Shown here piece after piece: positions 22,701-37,700 of a stretch of DNA of 64,000 nt. This DNA comes from Steromphala cineraria (Eukaryota > Mollusca > Gastropoda > Trochida > Trochidae), in contig OU744732.1 of the NCBI GenBank assembly GCA_916613615.1, positions 54,103,727-54,167,726 on the forward strand. Direction: 5' to 3'. Made by a program: the position numbers and the translations under genes. Every line of letters begins with the position of its first letter. The stretch's first letter is position 1. The notes under the pieces are model-generated. The model ran no database searches and was not told where the DNA came from. It was given only the letters and a program-made list of their open reading frames with translations.

Positions 22701-25700
22701 TGGCCCCTGTGGCCCTTATTAGGGGTCACAGGGCCACCAAAGCTACAATTTATAATCCTCACTAGCTAAGGAGTCTGTACACAAAGTGTCAGCTTTCTAG
22801 GCCTTATGGTTCTGGAGAAGAAGATGAAAATAGGTTTTTAGGGCGTGGCCCCTGTGGCCCTTATTAGGGATCACAGGGCTACCAAAGCTACAATTTATAA
22901 TCCTCACTAGCCAAGGAGTCTGTACACAAAGTTTCAGCTTTCTAGGCCTTATGCTTCTGGAGAAGAAGATGAAAATAGGTTTTTAGGGTGTGGCCCCTGT
23001 GGCCCTTATTAGGGGTCACAGGGCTACCAAAGCTACAATTTATAATCCTCACTAGCCAAGGAGTCTGTACACAAGGTTTCAGCTTTCTAGGCCTTATGGT
23101 TCTGGAGAAGAAGATGAAAATAGGTTTTTAGGGTGTGGCCCCTGTGGCCCTTATTAGGGGTCACAGGGCCACCAAAGCTACAATTTATAATCCTCACTAG
23201 CTAAGGAGTCTGTACACAAAGTTTCAGCTTTCTAGGCCTTATGCTTCTGGAGAAGAAGATGAAAATAGGTTTTTAGGGCGTGGCCCCTGTGGCCCTTATT
23301 AGGGATCACAGGGCTACCAAAGCTACAATTTATAATCCTCACTAGCCAAAGAGTCTGTACACAAGGTTTCAGCTTTCTAGGCCTTATGGTTCTAGAGAAG
23401 AAGATGAAAATAGGTTTTTAGGGTGTGGCCCCTGTGGCCCTTATTAGGGGTCACAGGGCCACCAAAGCTACAATTTATAATCCTCACTAGCTAAGGAGTC
23501 TGTACACAAAGTTTCAGCTTTCTAGGCCTTATGCTTCTGGAGAAGAAGATGAAAATAGGTTTTTAGGGCGTGGCCCCTGTGGCCCTTATTAGGGATCACA
23601 GGGCTACCAAAGCTACAATTTATAATCCTCACTAGCCAAGGAGTCTGTACACAAAGTTTCAGCTTTCTAGGCCTTATGGTTCTGGAGAAGAAGATGAAAA
23701 TAGGTTTTTAGGGTGTGGCCCCTGTGGCCCTTATTAGGGGTCACAGGGCTACCAAAGCTACAATTTATAATCCTCACTAGCCAAGGAGTCTGTACACAAG
23801 GTTTCAGCTTTCTAGGCCTTATGGTTCTGGAGAAGAAGATGAAAATAGGTTTTTAGGGTGTGGCCCCTGTGGCCCTTATTAGGGGTCACAGGGCCACCAA
23901 AGCTACAATTTATAATCCTCACTAGCTAAGGAGTCTGTACACAAAGTTTCAGCTTTCTAGGCCTTATGGTTCTGGAGAAGAAGTCGAAATTCCACAAAGT
24001 TTACGGACGGATGGACGGACGGACGGACGGACGGACGCCAGACACCATGCCATGCCATAAGCATGAGCTAAAAATTAAATTTAAAAAAATCTATAACCTC
24101 CAAAAGGCACATCTACATGATATGGAGAGACAGTATACCAAGTTTGGTGATGATCGGTCACATAGTTTTAGAGATATGCTCCGGAAACGAAATGGGAACG
24201 CTGACGGGAACTCAGCTAAAACCAATATGTCTCCCGACCCTTCGGGGGGAGACATAATGAAACGAGATGAGTTTGTTAAACACTGCCGCTCCCAGATATC
24301 AGTAAATTGTAAATGTATATTTTTGTGTCAATATATACCTGATAGATGCACATGTGAAATATCAAAGGTTTATATCTATCCAATCACAAGCTATGGCAAA
24401 GGGTAAAGTTTTCAACAAATGCTTGCTGCGCCAAGGTAAAGGTCGCAAGGTCAAAAATTATGAATTCTTCTGAATGGTCTAATATCATGATAGATAGACA
24501 TGTAAAATATCAAAGATCTACCCCCTAGCTACGGTACGCCTCAGAGATCCATGATTCAAATAGGAGGTGTATTGAGCTAGGTTCGGCAGTCCAAATATAC
24601 CTAGCCTCAATATTATCCGCTTCACTCCTATACTGAGTCTAGCAAGGTCTAGTAGAGGGATGCGTCAGCCGACCTTTCTGCGACCTATGACCCTCCAACG
24701 TTATAGATGATATATGATACGTTATATGATACCCCCTTTGTAGAGGCCACAGGGGGCACCAATCATAAAATTAAGTATATATAGGCGACAAGTTTCAGTT
24801 TTCTAGGCCTTATACTTCAGGAGAAGAAGATGAAAATAGATTTGAAGGACGTTCCTGTTGCCTTTATTAGGGGTCACAGGGCAACCAAAGCTACAATTTA
24901 TAATCCTCACTAACCAAGGAGTCTGTACACAAAGTTTCAGCTTTCTAGGCCTTATGGTTCTGCAGAAGAAGATGAAAATAGGATTTTAGGGCGTGGCCGC
25001 TGTGGCCCTTATTAGGGGTGACAGGACCACCAAAGCTACAATTTATAATCTTCACTAGCCAAAGAGTCTGTACAAAAATTTCAAGCTTTTTAGGCCTCAT
25101 GGTTCTGGAGAAGAAGATGAAATTAGGTTTTTAGGGCGTGTCCCCTGTGGCCCTTATTAGGGGTCACAGGGCCACCAAAGCTACAATTTATAATCCTCAC
25201 TCTTCAAAGAGGCTATACACAAAGTTTCAGCTTTCTAGGCCTTATGGTTCTGGAGAAGAAGATGAAAATAGGTTTTTAGGGCGTGGCCCCTGTGACCCTT
25301 ATTAGGGGTCATAGGGCCACCAAAGATACAATTCATAATCCTCACTAGCCAAGGAGTCTGTACACAAAGTTTCAGCTTTCTAGGCCTTATGCTTCTGGAG
25401 AAGAAAATGAAAATAGGTTTTTAGGGCGTGGCCCCTGTGACCCTTATTAGGGGTCACAGGGCTACCAAAGCTACAATTTATAATCCTCACTAGCCAAAGA
25501 GTCTGTACACAAGGTTTCAGCTTTCTAGGCCTTATGGTTCTGGAGAAGAAGATGAAAATAGGTTTTTAGGGTGTGGCCCCTGTGGCCCTTATTAGGGGTC
25601 ACAGGGCCACCAAAGCTACAATTTATAATCCTCACTAGCTAAGGAGTCTGTACACAAAGTGTCAGCTTTCTAGGCCTTATGCTTCTGGAGAAGAAGATGA

Positions 25701-28700
25701 AAATAGGTTTTTAGGGCGTGGCCCCTGTGGCCCTTATTAGGGATCACAGGGCTACCAAAGCTACAATTTATAATCCTCACTAGCCAAGGAGTCTGTACAC
25801 AAAGTTTCAGCTTTCTAGGCCTTATGGCTCTGGAGAAGAAGATGAAAATAGGTTTTTAGGGTGTGGCCCCTGTGGCCCTTATTAGGGGTCACAGGGCTAC
25901 CAAAGCTACAATTTATAATCCTCACTAGCCAAGGAGTCTGTACACAAGGTTTCAGCTTTCTAGGCCTTATGGTTCTGGAGAAGAAGATGAAAATAGGTTT
26001 TTAGGGTGTGGCCCCTGTGGCCCTTATTAGGGGTCACAGGGCCACCAAAGCTACAATTTATAATCCTCACTAGCTAAGGAGTCTGTACACAAAGTTTCAG
26101 CTTTCTAGGCCTTATGGTTCTGGAGAAGAAAATGAAAATAGGTTTTTAGGGCGTGGCCCCTGTGGCCCTTATTAGGGGTCACAGGGCTACCAAAGCTACA
26201 ATTTATAATCCTCACTAGCCAAAGAGTCTGTACACAAGGTTTCAGCTTTCTAGGCCTTATGGTTCTGGAGAAGAAGATGAAAATAGGTTTTTAGGGTGTG
26301 GCCCCTGTGGCCCTTATTAGGGGTCACAGGGCCACCAAAGCTACAATTTATAATCCTCACTAGCTAAGGAGTCTGTACACAAAGTTTCAGCTTTCTAGGC
26401 CTTATGCTTCTGGAGAAGAAGATGAAAATAGGTTTTTAGGGCGTGGCCCCTGTGGCCCTTATTAGGGATCACAGGGCTACCAAAGCTACAATTTATAATC
26501 CTCACTAGCCAAGGAGTCTGTACACAAGGTTTCAGCTTTCTAGGCCTTATGGTTCTGGAGAAGAAGATGAAAATAGGTTTTTAGGGTGTGGCCCCTGTGG
26601 CCCTTATTAGGGGTCACAGGGCCACCAAAGCTACAATTTATAATCCTCACTAGCTAAGGAGTCTGTACACAAAGTTTCAGCTTTCTAGGCCTTATGGTTC
26701 TGGAGAAGAAGTCGAAATTCCACAAAGTTTACGGACGGATGGACGGACGGACGGACGGACGGACGCCAGACACCATGCCATGCCATAAGCATGAGCTAAA
26801 AATTAAATTTAAAAAAATCTATAACCTCCAAAAGGCACATCTACATGATATGGAGAGACAGTATACCAAGTTTGGTGATGATCGGTCACATAGTTTTAGA
26901 GATATGCTCCGGAAACGAAATGGGAACGCCAACGCCAACGCTGACGGGAACTCAGCTAAAACCAATATGTCTCCCGACCCTTCGGGGGGAGACATAATGA
27001 AACGAGATGAGTTTGTTAAACACTGCCGCTCCCAGATATCAGTAAATTGTAAATGTATATTTTTGTGTCAATATATACCTGATAGATGCACATGTGAAAT
27101 ATCAAAGGTTTATATCTATCCAATCACAAGCTATGGCAAAGGGTAAAGTTTTCAACAAATGCTTGCTGCGCCAAGGTAAAGGTCGCAAGGTCAAAAATTA
27201 TGAATTCTTCTGAATGGTCTAATATCATGATAGATAGACATGTAAAATATCAAAGATCTACCCCCTAGCTACGGTACGCCTCAGAGATCCATGATTCAAA
27301 TAGGAGGTGTATTGAGCTAGGTTCGGCAGTCCAAATATACCTAGCCTCAATATTATCCGCTTCACTCCTATACTGAGTCTAGCAAGGTCTAGTAGAGGGA
27401 TGCGTCAGCCGACCTTTCTGCGACCTATGACCCTCCAACGTTATAGATGATACATGATACGTTATATGATACCCCCTTTGTAGAGGCCACAGGGGGCACC
27501 AATCATAAAATTAAGTATATATAGGCGACAAGTTTCAGTTTTCTAGGCCTTATACTTCAGGAGAAGAAGATGAAAATAGATTTGAAGGACGTTCCTGTTG
27601 CCTTTATTAGGGGTCACAGGGCAACCAAAGCTACAATTTATAATCCTCACTAACCAAGGAGTCTGTACACAAAGTTTCAGCTTTCTAGGCCTTATGGTTC
27701 TGCAGAAGAAGATGAAAATAGGATTTTAGGGCGTGGCCGCTGTGGCCCTTATTAGGGGTGACAGGGCTACCAAAGCTACAATTTATAATCCTCACTCTTC
27801 AAAGAGGCTATACACAAAGTTTCAGCTTTCTAGGCCTTATGGTTCTGGAGAAGAAGATGAAAATAGGTTTTTAGGGCGTGGCCCCTGTGACCCTTATTAG
27901 GGGTCATAGGGCCACCAAAGATACAATTCATAATCCTCACTAGCCAAGGAGTCTGTACACAAAGTTTCAGCTTTCTAGGCCTTATGCTTCTGGAGAAGAA
28001 AATGAAAATAGGTTTTTAAGGCGTGGCCCCTGTGGCCCTTATTAGGGGTCACAGGGCTACCAAAGCTACAATTTATAATCCTCACTAGCCAAAGAGTCTG
28101 TACACAAGGTTTCAGCTTTCTAGGCCTTATGGTTCTGGAGAAGAAGATGAAAATAGGTTTTTAGGGTGTGGCCCCTGTGGCCCTTATTAGGGGTCACAGG
28201 GCCACCAAAGCTACAATTTATAATCCTCACTAGCTAAGGAGTCTGTACACAAAGTGTCAGCTTTCTAGGCATTATGCTTCTGGAGAAGAAGATGAAAATA
28301 GGTTTTTAGGGCGTGGCCCCTGTGGCCCTTATTAGGGATCACAGGGCTACCAAAGCTACAATTTATAATCCTCACTAGCCAAGGAGTCTGTACACAAAGT
28401 TTCAGCTTTCTAGGCCTTATGGTTCTGGAGAAGAAGATGAAAATAGGTTTTTAGGGTGTGGCCCTTGTGGCCCTAATTAGGGGTCACAGGGCTACCAAAG
28501 CTACAATTTATAATCCTCACTAGCCAAGGAGTCTGTACACAAGGTTTCAGCTTTCTAGGCCTTATGGTTCTGGAGAAGAAGATGAAAATAGGTTTTTAGG
28601 GTGTGGCCCCTGTGGCCCTTATTAGGGGTCACAGGGGCCACACCCTAGCTACAATTTATAATCCTCACTAGCTAAGGAGTCTGTACACAAAGTTTCAGCT

Positions 28701-31700
28701 TTCTAGGCCTTATGGTTCTGGAGAAGAAAATGAAAATAGGTTTTTAGGGCGTGGCCCCTGTGGCCCTTATTAGGGGTCACAGGGCTACCAAAGCTACAAT
28801 TTATAATCCTCACTAGCCAAAGAGTCTGTACACAAGGTTTCAGCTTTCTAGGCCTTATGGTTCTAGAGAAGAAGATGAAAATAGGTTTTTAGGGTGTGGC
28901 CCCTGTGGCCCTTATTAGGGGTCACAGGGCCACCAAAGCTACAATTTATAATCCTCACTAGCTAAGGAGTCTGTACACAAAGTTTCAGCTTTCTAGGCCT
29001 TATGCTTCTGGAGAAGAAGATGAAAATAGGTTTTTAGGGCGTGGCCCCTGTGGCCCTTATTAGGGATCACAGGGCTACCAAAGCTACAATTTATAATCCT
29101 CACTAGCAAAGGAGTCTGTACACAAAGTTTCAGCTTTCTAGGCCTTATGGTTCTGGAGAAGAAGATGAAAATAGGTTTTTAGGGTGTGGCCCCTGTGGCC
29201 CTTATTAGGGGTCACAGGGCTACCAAAGCTACAATTTATAATCCTCACTAGCCAAGGAGTCTGTACACAAGGTTTCAGCTTTCTAGGCCTTATGGTTCTG
29301 GAGAAGAAGATGAAAATAGGTTTTTAGGGTGTGGCCCCTGTGGCCCTTATTAGGGGTCACAGGGCCACCAAAGCTACAATTTATAATCCTCACTAGCTAA
29401 GGAGTCTGTACACAAAGTTTCAGCTTTCTAGGCCTTATGGTTCTGGAGAAGAAGTCGAAATTCCACAAAGTTTACGGACGGATGGACGGACGGACGGACG
29501 GACGGACGCCAGACACCATGCCATGCCATAAACATGAGCTAAAAATTAAATTTAAAAAAATCTATAACCTCCAAAAGGCACATCTACATGATATGGAGAG
29601 ACAGTATACCAAGTTTGGTGATGATCGGTCACATAGTTTTAGAGATATGCTCCGGAAACGAAATGGGAACGCCAACGCCAACGCTGACGGGAACTCAGCT
29701 AAAACCAATATGTCTCCCGACCCTTCGGGGGGAGACATAATGAAACGAGATGAGTTTGTTAAACACTGCCGCTCCCAGATATCAGTAAATTGTAAATGTA
29801 TATTTTTGTGTCAATATATACCTGATAGATGCACATGTGAAATATCAAAGGTTTATATCTATCCAATCACAAGCTATGGCAAAGGGTAAAGTTTTCAACA
29901 AATGCTTGCTGCGCCAAGGTAAAGGTCGCAAGGTCAAAAATTATGAATTCTTCTGAATGGTCTAATATCATGATAGATAGACATGTAAAATATCAAAGAT
30001 CTACCCCCTAGCTACGGTACGCCTCAGAGATCCATGATTCAAATAGGAGGTGTATTGAGCTAGGTTCGGCAGTCCAAATATACCTAGCCTCAATATTATC
30101 CGCTTCACTCCTATACTGAGTCTAGCAAGGTCTAGTAGAGGGATGCGTCAGCCGACCTTTCTGCGACCTATGACCCTCCAACGTTATACGTGAGAAGACA
30201 GACTATTGTGGCTTGGTAAGATGAGTTCTGATTGGTCAATTCGATCATGGGCTTACGCGACCCTCTACTAGACATTTCCAGACTCAGTATAGGAGTGAAA
30301 CGGATAACATTGAGGCTAGTTTTACTTAGACTGGAGGTTCGCATATATCTATTACATAGACCCCAAAATCATAATGGTTATGCCTTAGATTGTTATAAAT
30401 ATTCAGATGACTCAAAAATTTAGAAATGATCATTTAACATTACAGCCTTGAGTGTCCAGGACATAGTTTTCTTTGTTGGTACTAAATGATTAGTTATTGA
30501 GGGAAACACTAAAATCCACTAAAACTCAAGAAACTTTGTGCAAGCTGTTCCTTGGATTCAGAATGTCATATTTAGATATATTTCCCTGCATCAGTAATAT
30601 TCTATGAAAGCTTATTAAAACGATTATTTTGCATATGCCAAACAAATAAGAAAAGATATGGTATACCTCATACTTTTGGATCCCGAAATATCCTACATAT
30701 GCAATAAATTAAATTTGGTCAAAACTAGATTAGCATTTGCGGGACACTGCAAAAGCAGAGCAGCCCCGAAACTTGGGGTTTCGCCTTACCCTGTTCCGCC
30801 TTTTATAGGCCTCACCAAATTGGGCATTTTCTCGTGACCTTGACCTTTGACCCTCAAGGTCACACAATTAATGAACACATTAAATTGAGTATAACATTAA
30901 TGTAATGAATGAAAGTGTTAAAAGTGAAAATAATCCATTTTCTCAATATATGTTGACCTTGCTGTGACCTTGACCTTCGACAGTTCGACTTTTCTAAAGT
31001 TTTGATCTTCTCAAGAGATAATATATACAAAATCTAAACTTCATAGCACAAAAACTTTTCAAGTTATCGTGTTAACAAGGAATCTTGTAGTGATTTTATA
31101 ACACGTGACCTTCACATTTGACCTTGAAAGTGAACATAATAATTCCCCGGTGTAAACATTTAAAGATGTTCATGAGTTCTGAAAAGCTAAATGGAATAAA
31201 GCTATAACCAAATTAGGTGTACATTGCAATAACTCATGTATCTCATGACCTTGACCTTTGACCTTCAAGGTCACAATTAATGAACACTTTTTATTGAGTA
31301 TAACAATCATGTATTGATTAAAAGTGTTCATAGTTAGAAGAAAGCATTTTCGCTAAACCATGCTAAAGTCATGACCTCGCTGTGACCTTGACCTTTGATG
31401 GATTGTAGCTAAAACCTTTTCAAATTTTTTTACTCTTCCAAGGATGATATATACCAAGTTAGAGCTTCATAGCACAAAAACTTTTCAAGTTATCATGTTT
31501 ACAAGGAATTTTGTAGTGATTTTATAACTCGTGACCTTGACCTTTGACCTTGAGAGTGAACATGTCATAATGATTCCCTGGAAGTATAAACATTTAGACA
31601 TGTTAATGAGTTCTGAAAAGCTTAATGGGATAAAGTTATACCAAAATTAGGTACACATTGCAATAACTCATATCTCATGACCTTGATCTTTGACCTTCAA

Positions 31701-34700
31701 GGTCACACAATTAATGACCACTTTTTACCGAGTATAACAATCATGTATTGATTAAAAGTGTTCATAGTTAGAAAAAGCATTTTCGCTAAACGATGCTAAA
31801 GTCATGACCTCGCTGTGACCTTGACCTTTGACCAATTGTAGCCAAAACCTTTTCAAAATTTTTTACTCTTCCAAGGATGATATATACCAAGTAAGAGCTT
31901 CATAGCACAAAAACTTTTCAAGTTATCGCGTTGACAAGGAATTCTTAGAGTGATTATTTAGCTCGTGACCTTGACCTTTGACCTTGAAAGTGAACGTGTC
32001 AAAATCGTTTCCCCAAGGTATGAGTGTTAAGTTATGAATAAGAGTTCTGGAAAGCTTAGTGGAAAAAAGTTATAGCTAGTAGTACGAGTGCGGCGGCGTC
32101 CTTAGACGGGGCTGCTAATAAACACTTTTGCATTAGATACTACTGCCCATATTTCTGAGTAGCCTGTTTACAGGAATCACTAAGTTATTAATGCAGGCTG
32201 TCACTGGTTGAACAGATACAATCCAAGAAAATTCAAAATGGAAATGGCTGAGAATATGAAAATAGAAATTTGAATTTGGATTAAAAAAGTAATCAGTCTG
32301 AAGAAAATATTCAACAAAGGGTATCATGAGAATTTGAAATTTGAATAACATAATGGAGTTATCCTTTAAAACATCGCTCTCATATTTTTCCTTCTCGATT
32401 TAACTTTAAACAGGTTTGCTAAAAAATTGAGCATTTGTTTTAGAATAAAAATCTCAAATAGAAATACCACAGCTAAGAATAAGAGCAAAAAGCAATGTGC
32501 CAAGGGAAAAGATCACATCATTTATTCAAAGGTCTTCAAATTACTTCCCTGTTTAGAAGTCTATTTCAGAAGTGGATATTGGACATTTTAGGATGGTAAT
32601 GGATCTCGAAATACTCTTTGCCACGTCTCAATTTCTGATTACTTGATGGAAAAGGTCTGACAAGGGATCAATGAAAAGAGTCTTTTGATGGTCTAATCAC
32701 TGATAAAGAAGTTTTTATGGTGTAAAAAAAGTCCGCCGTGGGTCATCTAGTCCTTTCATTAGTAATTTATTTATGCATTAAATTATTAAGCTCAAGAATA
32801 AATCTGTATTAACCTATGGATGTCAATGATGTTTACCTCGAATTTTTTAACCCTTTCAACCCTAGCTAAGAGAACAGTTACCATTATATATTGTGCCTGA
32901 TTTCTCGCCTGTAGAGGTTAAAGGGGGTCTCCAACTTCTAATTTTTAACGTCCGAGAGGGTTGGAGAGGGCCTCGCTACTAAAACACTGGAAGTTAAAAA
33001 TTAGAGGTTGGAGACCCCCTTTAAAGGGTCAAGGAGGTGCTAGCCAATTTACTTATGAATACATGAATGATAACTTCTTTGTTCATTGTATGCGATGTTT
33101 TGAAGTTATCATCCATATATTCCTGTGCATTAATTTACTTTTTGATAAGGTATTCTTTTACTGTGGTGACAAGTATGAGGTAATTTTCCCTCTACAATAT
33201 TTAAATATATCCCAAATAATCTTTATCTTCAAAGGTAAAATATTTCATTTCTGAACCATATTATCTGTAGTCAAATGACAAGAACATACAATAATAGTAA
33301 GCCCACAGCACACTGAACTAGCCCTACTTCCAATAGTGGTAACAGAAACTTTAGATACTGATCTTGCATTAGTTCTATCAAAACCTTGATTACAAATTCT
33401 TATATATGTCTAACCCTTGAACAGTTTATTTGGTGCATCTATATATAATGGTTTACCAGCTGCTTGCATGCAAATCAAGTGCATCCCATTACAGTCACAT
33501 TGCAAGAGTGATATATTGAACCTAGCTAATAAATGCAATCGCCAATATTTTTACAAAATAATTTCTTATTGAGATGACTAACATTTTATCTGTGTTTTGT
33601 ATCGGTAAAAAAAAAGATAGAATGAGCTATTACCATTGTATTTAAGTTGTGAAATCTCATGTGATGAACATCACCAAATTTGCAAATGATAGGGTAAAAC
33701 TTGTCATACAACTATGGAAGGAGGGCATATAAAATTATCAAAAAATGTGCTACTGCCCCTTTAAAGCCCAGGGCTCCAGATAAAATGCGTATCTGCGTAA
33801 AATACGCATGGACGATTGAGATTAACGCATAAATTATGAAATCAATGAGTGACAGATACGCATGACTTTCTGAGAATACGAGTCAGATTTGATTTACATG
33901 AGTAAAGGTTATTGTCAAATATTGTTTTGGTTCAACATATATGATTTAAAGGGGCAGTAGCACGTTTTTAGGGGGAATATAAGGTGATGTCAGGAAAATG
34001 AACATTAATGGTTCCAATTAAAAGACAATGTATATAAACTAAATGGAGCAGTAATAATTCAAATGAAAGTAAAGTTTAGCCATGCTATTGCTTTTTCTTA
34101 CACAAAATGAATTAAAGGTGTTCACACAAAATGGCCGCCAATGGATTTTACGCGAATATTCATACTTTGTCCCCTTATTATGGATGATTGGCTTTTGTAA
34201 TGAGATTTTTGACACTGTCAAAATAATGCATATAGCATTAACTTACAATTATCAGTGAAAAATTTAGAATACAAAATTATCAAAAAGCGTGCTACTGCCC
34301 CTTTTCTATCCTTATTACGACTTAAAACCTTCCTGGTGTTGCTATGCAGCATCGACTGGCTCTAAAATAATACTTTCCTATGACAGTGGATAGTAATCTA
34401 TGAAATTGCACTATTGGTCAAGCTTGTCATGTGTGACCTGCAACAACTCATGGAGCATCTTCTAAGCAAAGCCTAAAACACCAGTTTCCAAACTGGTAGT
34501 TTTATGCCTTTCTGCATACTCTTAAGTTTTCTGTGCTTGCTCTCTAGCTTACTATGAGAGAAAGCAAAAGTCAAGTCAGAAGGTAACTGGAGTTTGCTAA
34601 CAAACGCCTGATATCACTTTGCGTAGGCAGATGCTCACGGAAAGCCTGATTGGCTCTTTAAAGAATAAAAGATGCAAACGATAATTTATATTCTTTTGAT

Positions 34701-37700
34701 TCAATTGAAAGATCTGCACATTGATGACATTCAAAAATGCTTAATCAATTAAGGGAAATGCATATATATAAAGATAAGAGAAGGAAACTGATAGAATTAC
34801 AAGATGTATGCTAGGATACACAAAATTGATACATGCAGATGATACAACCACCTTTCTATTTGCTAGCTACTAATCTTAATTATTTACTGACGGCTGTGAT
34901 CTAGTTGTTGATAATGTCATCTCATCTTGACTTCACAAAGCACAGCTTGTGAGTTATCAGCCATTTGTTATCAAGGGAAACAACTCTAATTTGTGATATG
35001 AAGATGGTACATGAACATTACCACATGTCAACCGTATGTCACTGAAAATGTGATCTTCGAATCTATAGAACACCTATTTATAATTAATCAGCCCCCTTTT
35101 GAGGGACAGTCCTATCTGGGTATTTTTGTTAAATTTGCTATTATGCCCTTCTTTATCAAGTTTTCAAATGTGAATCAACAAAATGTTACCCCCAGCAACA
35201 TGTTTCAAATTTGTTGTGTTATAATCAGTTCATCTATATGACTCAGCTGCACAGCTTGCAAGCTATCAGACATCTTTTATCAGGGGCAGTATCTCTGTTT
35301 TGTTCTTCATTATCACAAGCTTGTAGATATTACAAAAGTATTGATCAATCAGCCAAAAGTTAATGAAATAGAGGGTGATCTTCAAATTTTAACTTCTAAT
35401 ATCAGTTCATATCTGATTCCATTGCACAGCTTGCAAGTTATCAGCCATAATGGGCAGCATCTTTGTTTTGTTCTTGGTTATCAAAAGCTTGTTTATCTTA
35501 CAGAAGTATTAACCAATCTGACAAAAGTTCATTAAAGGGGCAGTAGCACGTTTTTAGGGGGCATATAAGGTGATGTCAGGAAAATGAAAATAAATGGTTC
35601 CAATCTCAAGACAATGTATCTAAAGTAAATGAAGCAATAATGGATAAAAAAAATAATGTCAAGTTAAGTCATGCGATTCCTTTTCTTACATAAAATGAAT
35701 TAAAGGTGTTCACACAAAAATGGCTGCCAATGGATTTTATGGGAATCTTAATAATTTGTTCTCCGACTATGAATAATTAGTTTGTGTTATGAAATTTTTG
35801 ACACTATAAAATTAATACATTTAGCATAAACGTACAATTATCAGTGAAAAATTGAAAATATAAAATTGTCAAAAAACGTGCTACTGCCCCTTTAAAGACA
35901 GAGATAAATTCACACTTATTATATCTGTGCCCATCTACATAATTCCATTGCACAGCTTGCAAATTATCGGCCATCTTTTATCTAGGACAGCATGTCTGTT
36001 TAATCCAAAGATTTGTAGATAGAGCAACAACAGTTCTTAATAGACTAAGTTTAATGGTCACCATCAAGTCATCTAAACATATACCCAGTAATGAGTGTGA
36101 TGTGGCAGCCATCTTTAATCTTGGACAGTACCTCACATAAGTCAGTTATCTAACATTACAAAAGAACCTTGAAAACCAGGAAGATGTCTAACAGAACGAT
36201 ATGATATGCAGTTATAGTATACAACATGGGGGATGTCTATTGTGAAATGCAAAAGAATGTGAAAGCTTTTTGATGAAGAAGTTTTAAAGTGGAATGCATT
36301 TCAAGTTGGATTTGAAACCAGGGAAGTAAGTTTACTTCACAAAATGACATTGAAATTGAAATCCAATGAAAAGACGAAAGCCTGCAACTGATAATAGTAG
36401 CTAAACCACTCTTGGCTCCTAAGACAGACGTACAGGCAGCAAAAAAGTGCAAGATGTTGAGACATTTAAGGTATGGTAAATTAATTTTCTCACTGTGTTA
36501 AAGTATATCAGAATAAATCTTATTTGCTAGATTTTGAATTATGTATTTATTTTATTGTATAAAATTTATTTTCAAACCAAAAGTTCACATTTTATTGTTT
36601 ATTGGGACAACTGAAATCTTCAAGTGTTTTTAAATGGTGCTTTAAAGGGGCAGTAGCACGTTTTTTGACAATTTTATATTTTCAATTTTTCACTGATAAT
36701 TGGACCTTAATGCTAAATGTATTACTTTGATAGTGTCAAAAATCTCATTACACAAGCCAATCATCCATAGTGAGAGGACAAAGTATGAAGATTCACATAA
36801 AATGCATTGGCAGCCATTTTTGTGTGAACACCTTTAATTCATTTTGGGTAATAAAAGGAATCGTATGACTTAACTTTTCATAACAATTTTTATTTATTAT
36901 TGCTCTATTGAGTTTAGATACATTGTCTTAAGATTGGAACCATTTATTTTCATTTTCCTGACATCACCTTATATTACCCCTAAAAACGTGCTACTGCCCC
37001 TTTAACATATAATATATTGAGAATACTAAACCACAATCCTCAATATATTATATGTTAAAGCCCAGGGCTCCAGATAAGATGCATATCTGCGTAAAATACG
37101 CATGGACGATTGAGATTAACGCATAAATTATGAAATCAATGAGTGACAGATACGCATGACTTCCTGAGAATACGAGTCAGATTTGATTTACATGAGTAAA
37201 GGTTATTGTCAAATATTGTTTTGGTTCAACATATATGATTTTTTACATCTGGAATAGAATGTCGAGCTTTTACGAAGAGATTTTCAAATATTCTGAATGA
37301 GCCTGCTTCCATCGATCCAATCATCATCCATTTTCGGGGAACACTTGATTACAGCAAGCCCTGATTAAACGTCTTTTTATCAAGCAAGTAAGACTATGTT
37401 GTTCCTATCATCAGTAAAGCAGATACAGGTGCTAAGTTAACCTGACTCTTTCAGAAATAAAATGTTGAAATATGTGAAATTTTTATTCATCTGCTATTTT
37501 ACTCCTCAATTTAAAATTTCATGAGTGAAATACCCCTCACCTTTTTACAATGGCTACTTCACTCCTCAATCTAAAATTTGATGAGTAAAATACGCATGAG
37601 TCAAAATATTTATCTGGAGCCCTGAAAGCACAATTTAAAAACACTTGTTTGCTTTACTGTATAAAGCCATGCAATAGTTCTGAAACTGTTAATTGTTAAT

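Noticed and set aside
23966..29889. Three nearly identical 146-150-codon frames as a gene family
   Set aside because: They start inside satellite monomers, run through the (ACGG)n block as Gly-Arg-Met-Asp-type text, and exist only because the repeat unit is copied three times.
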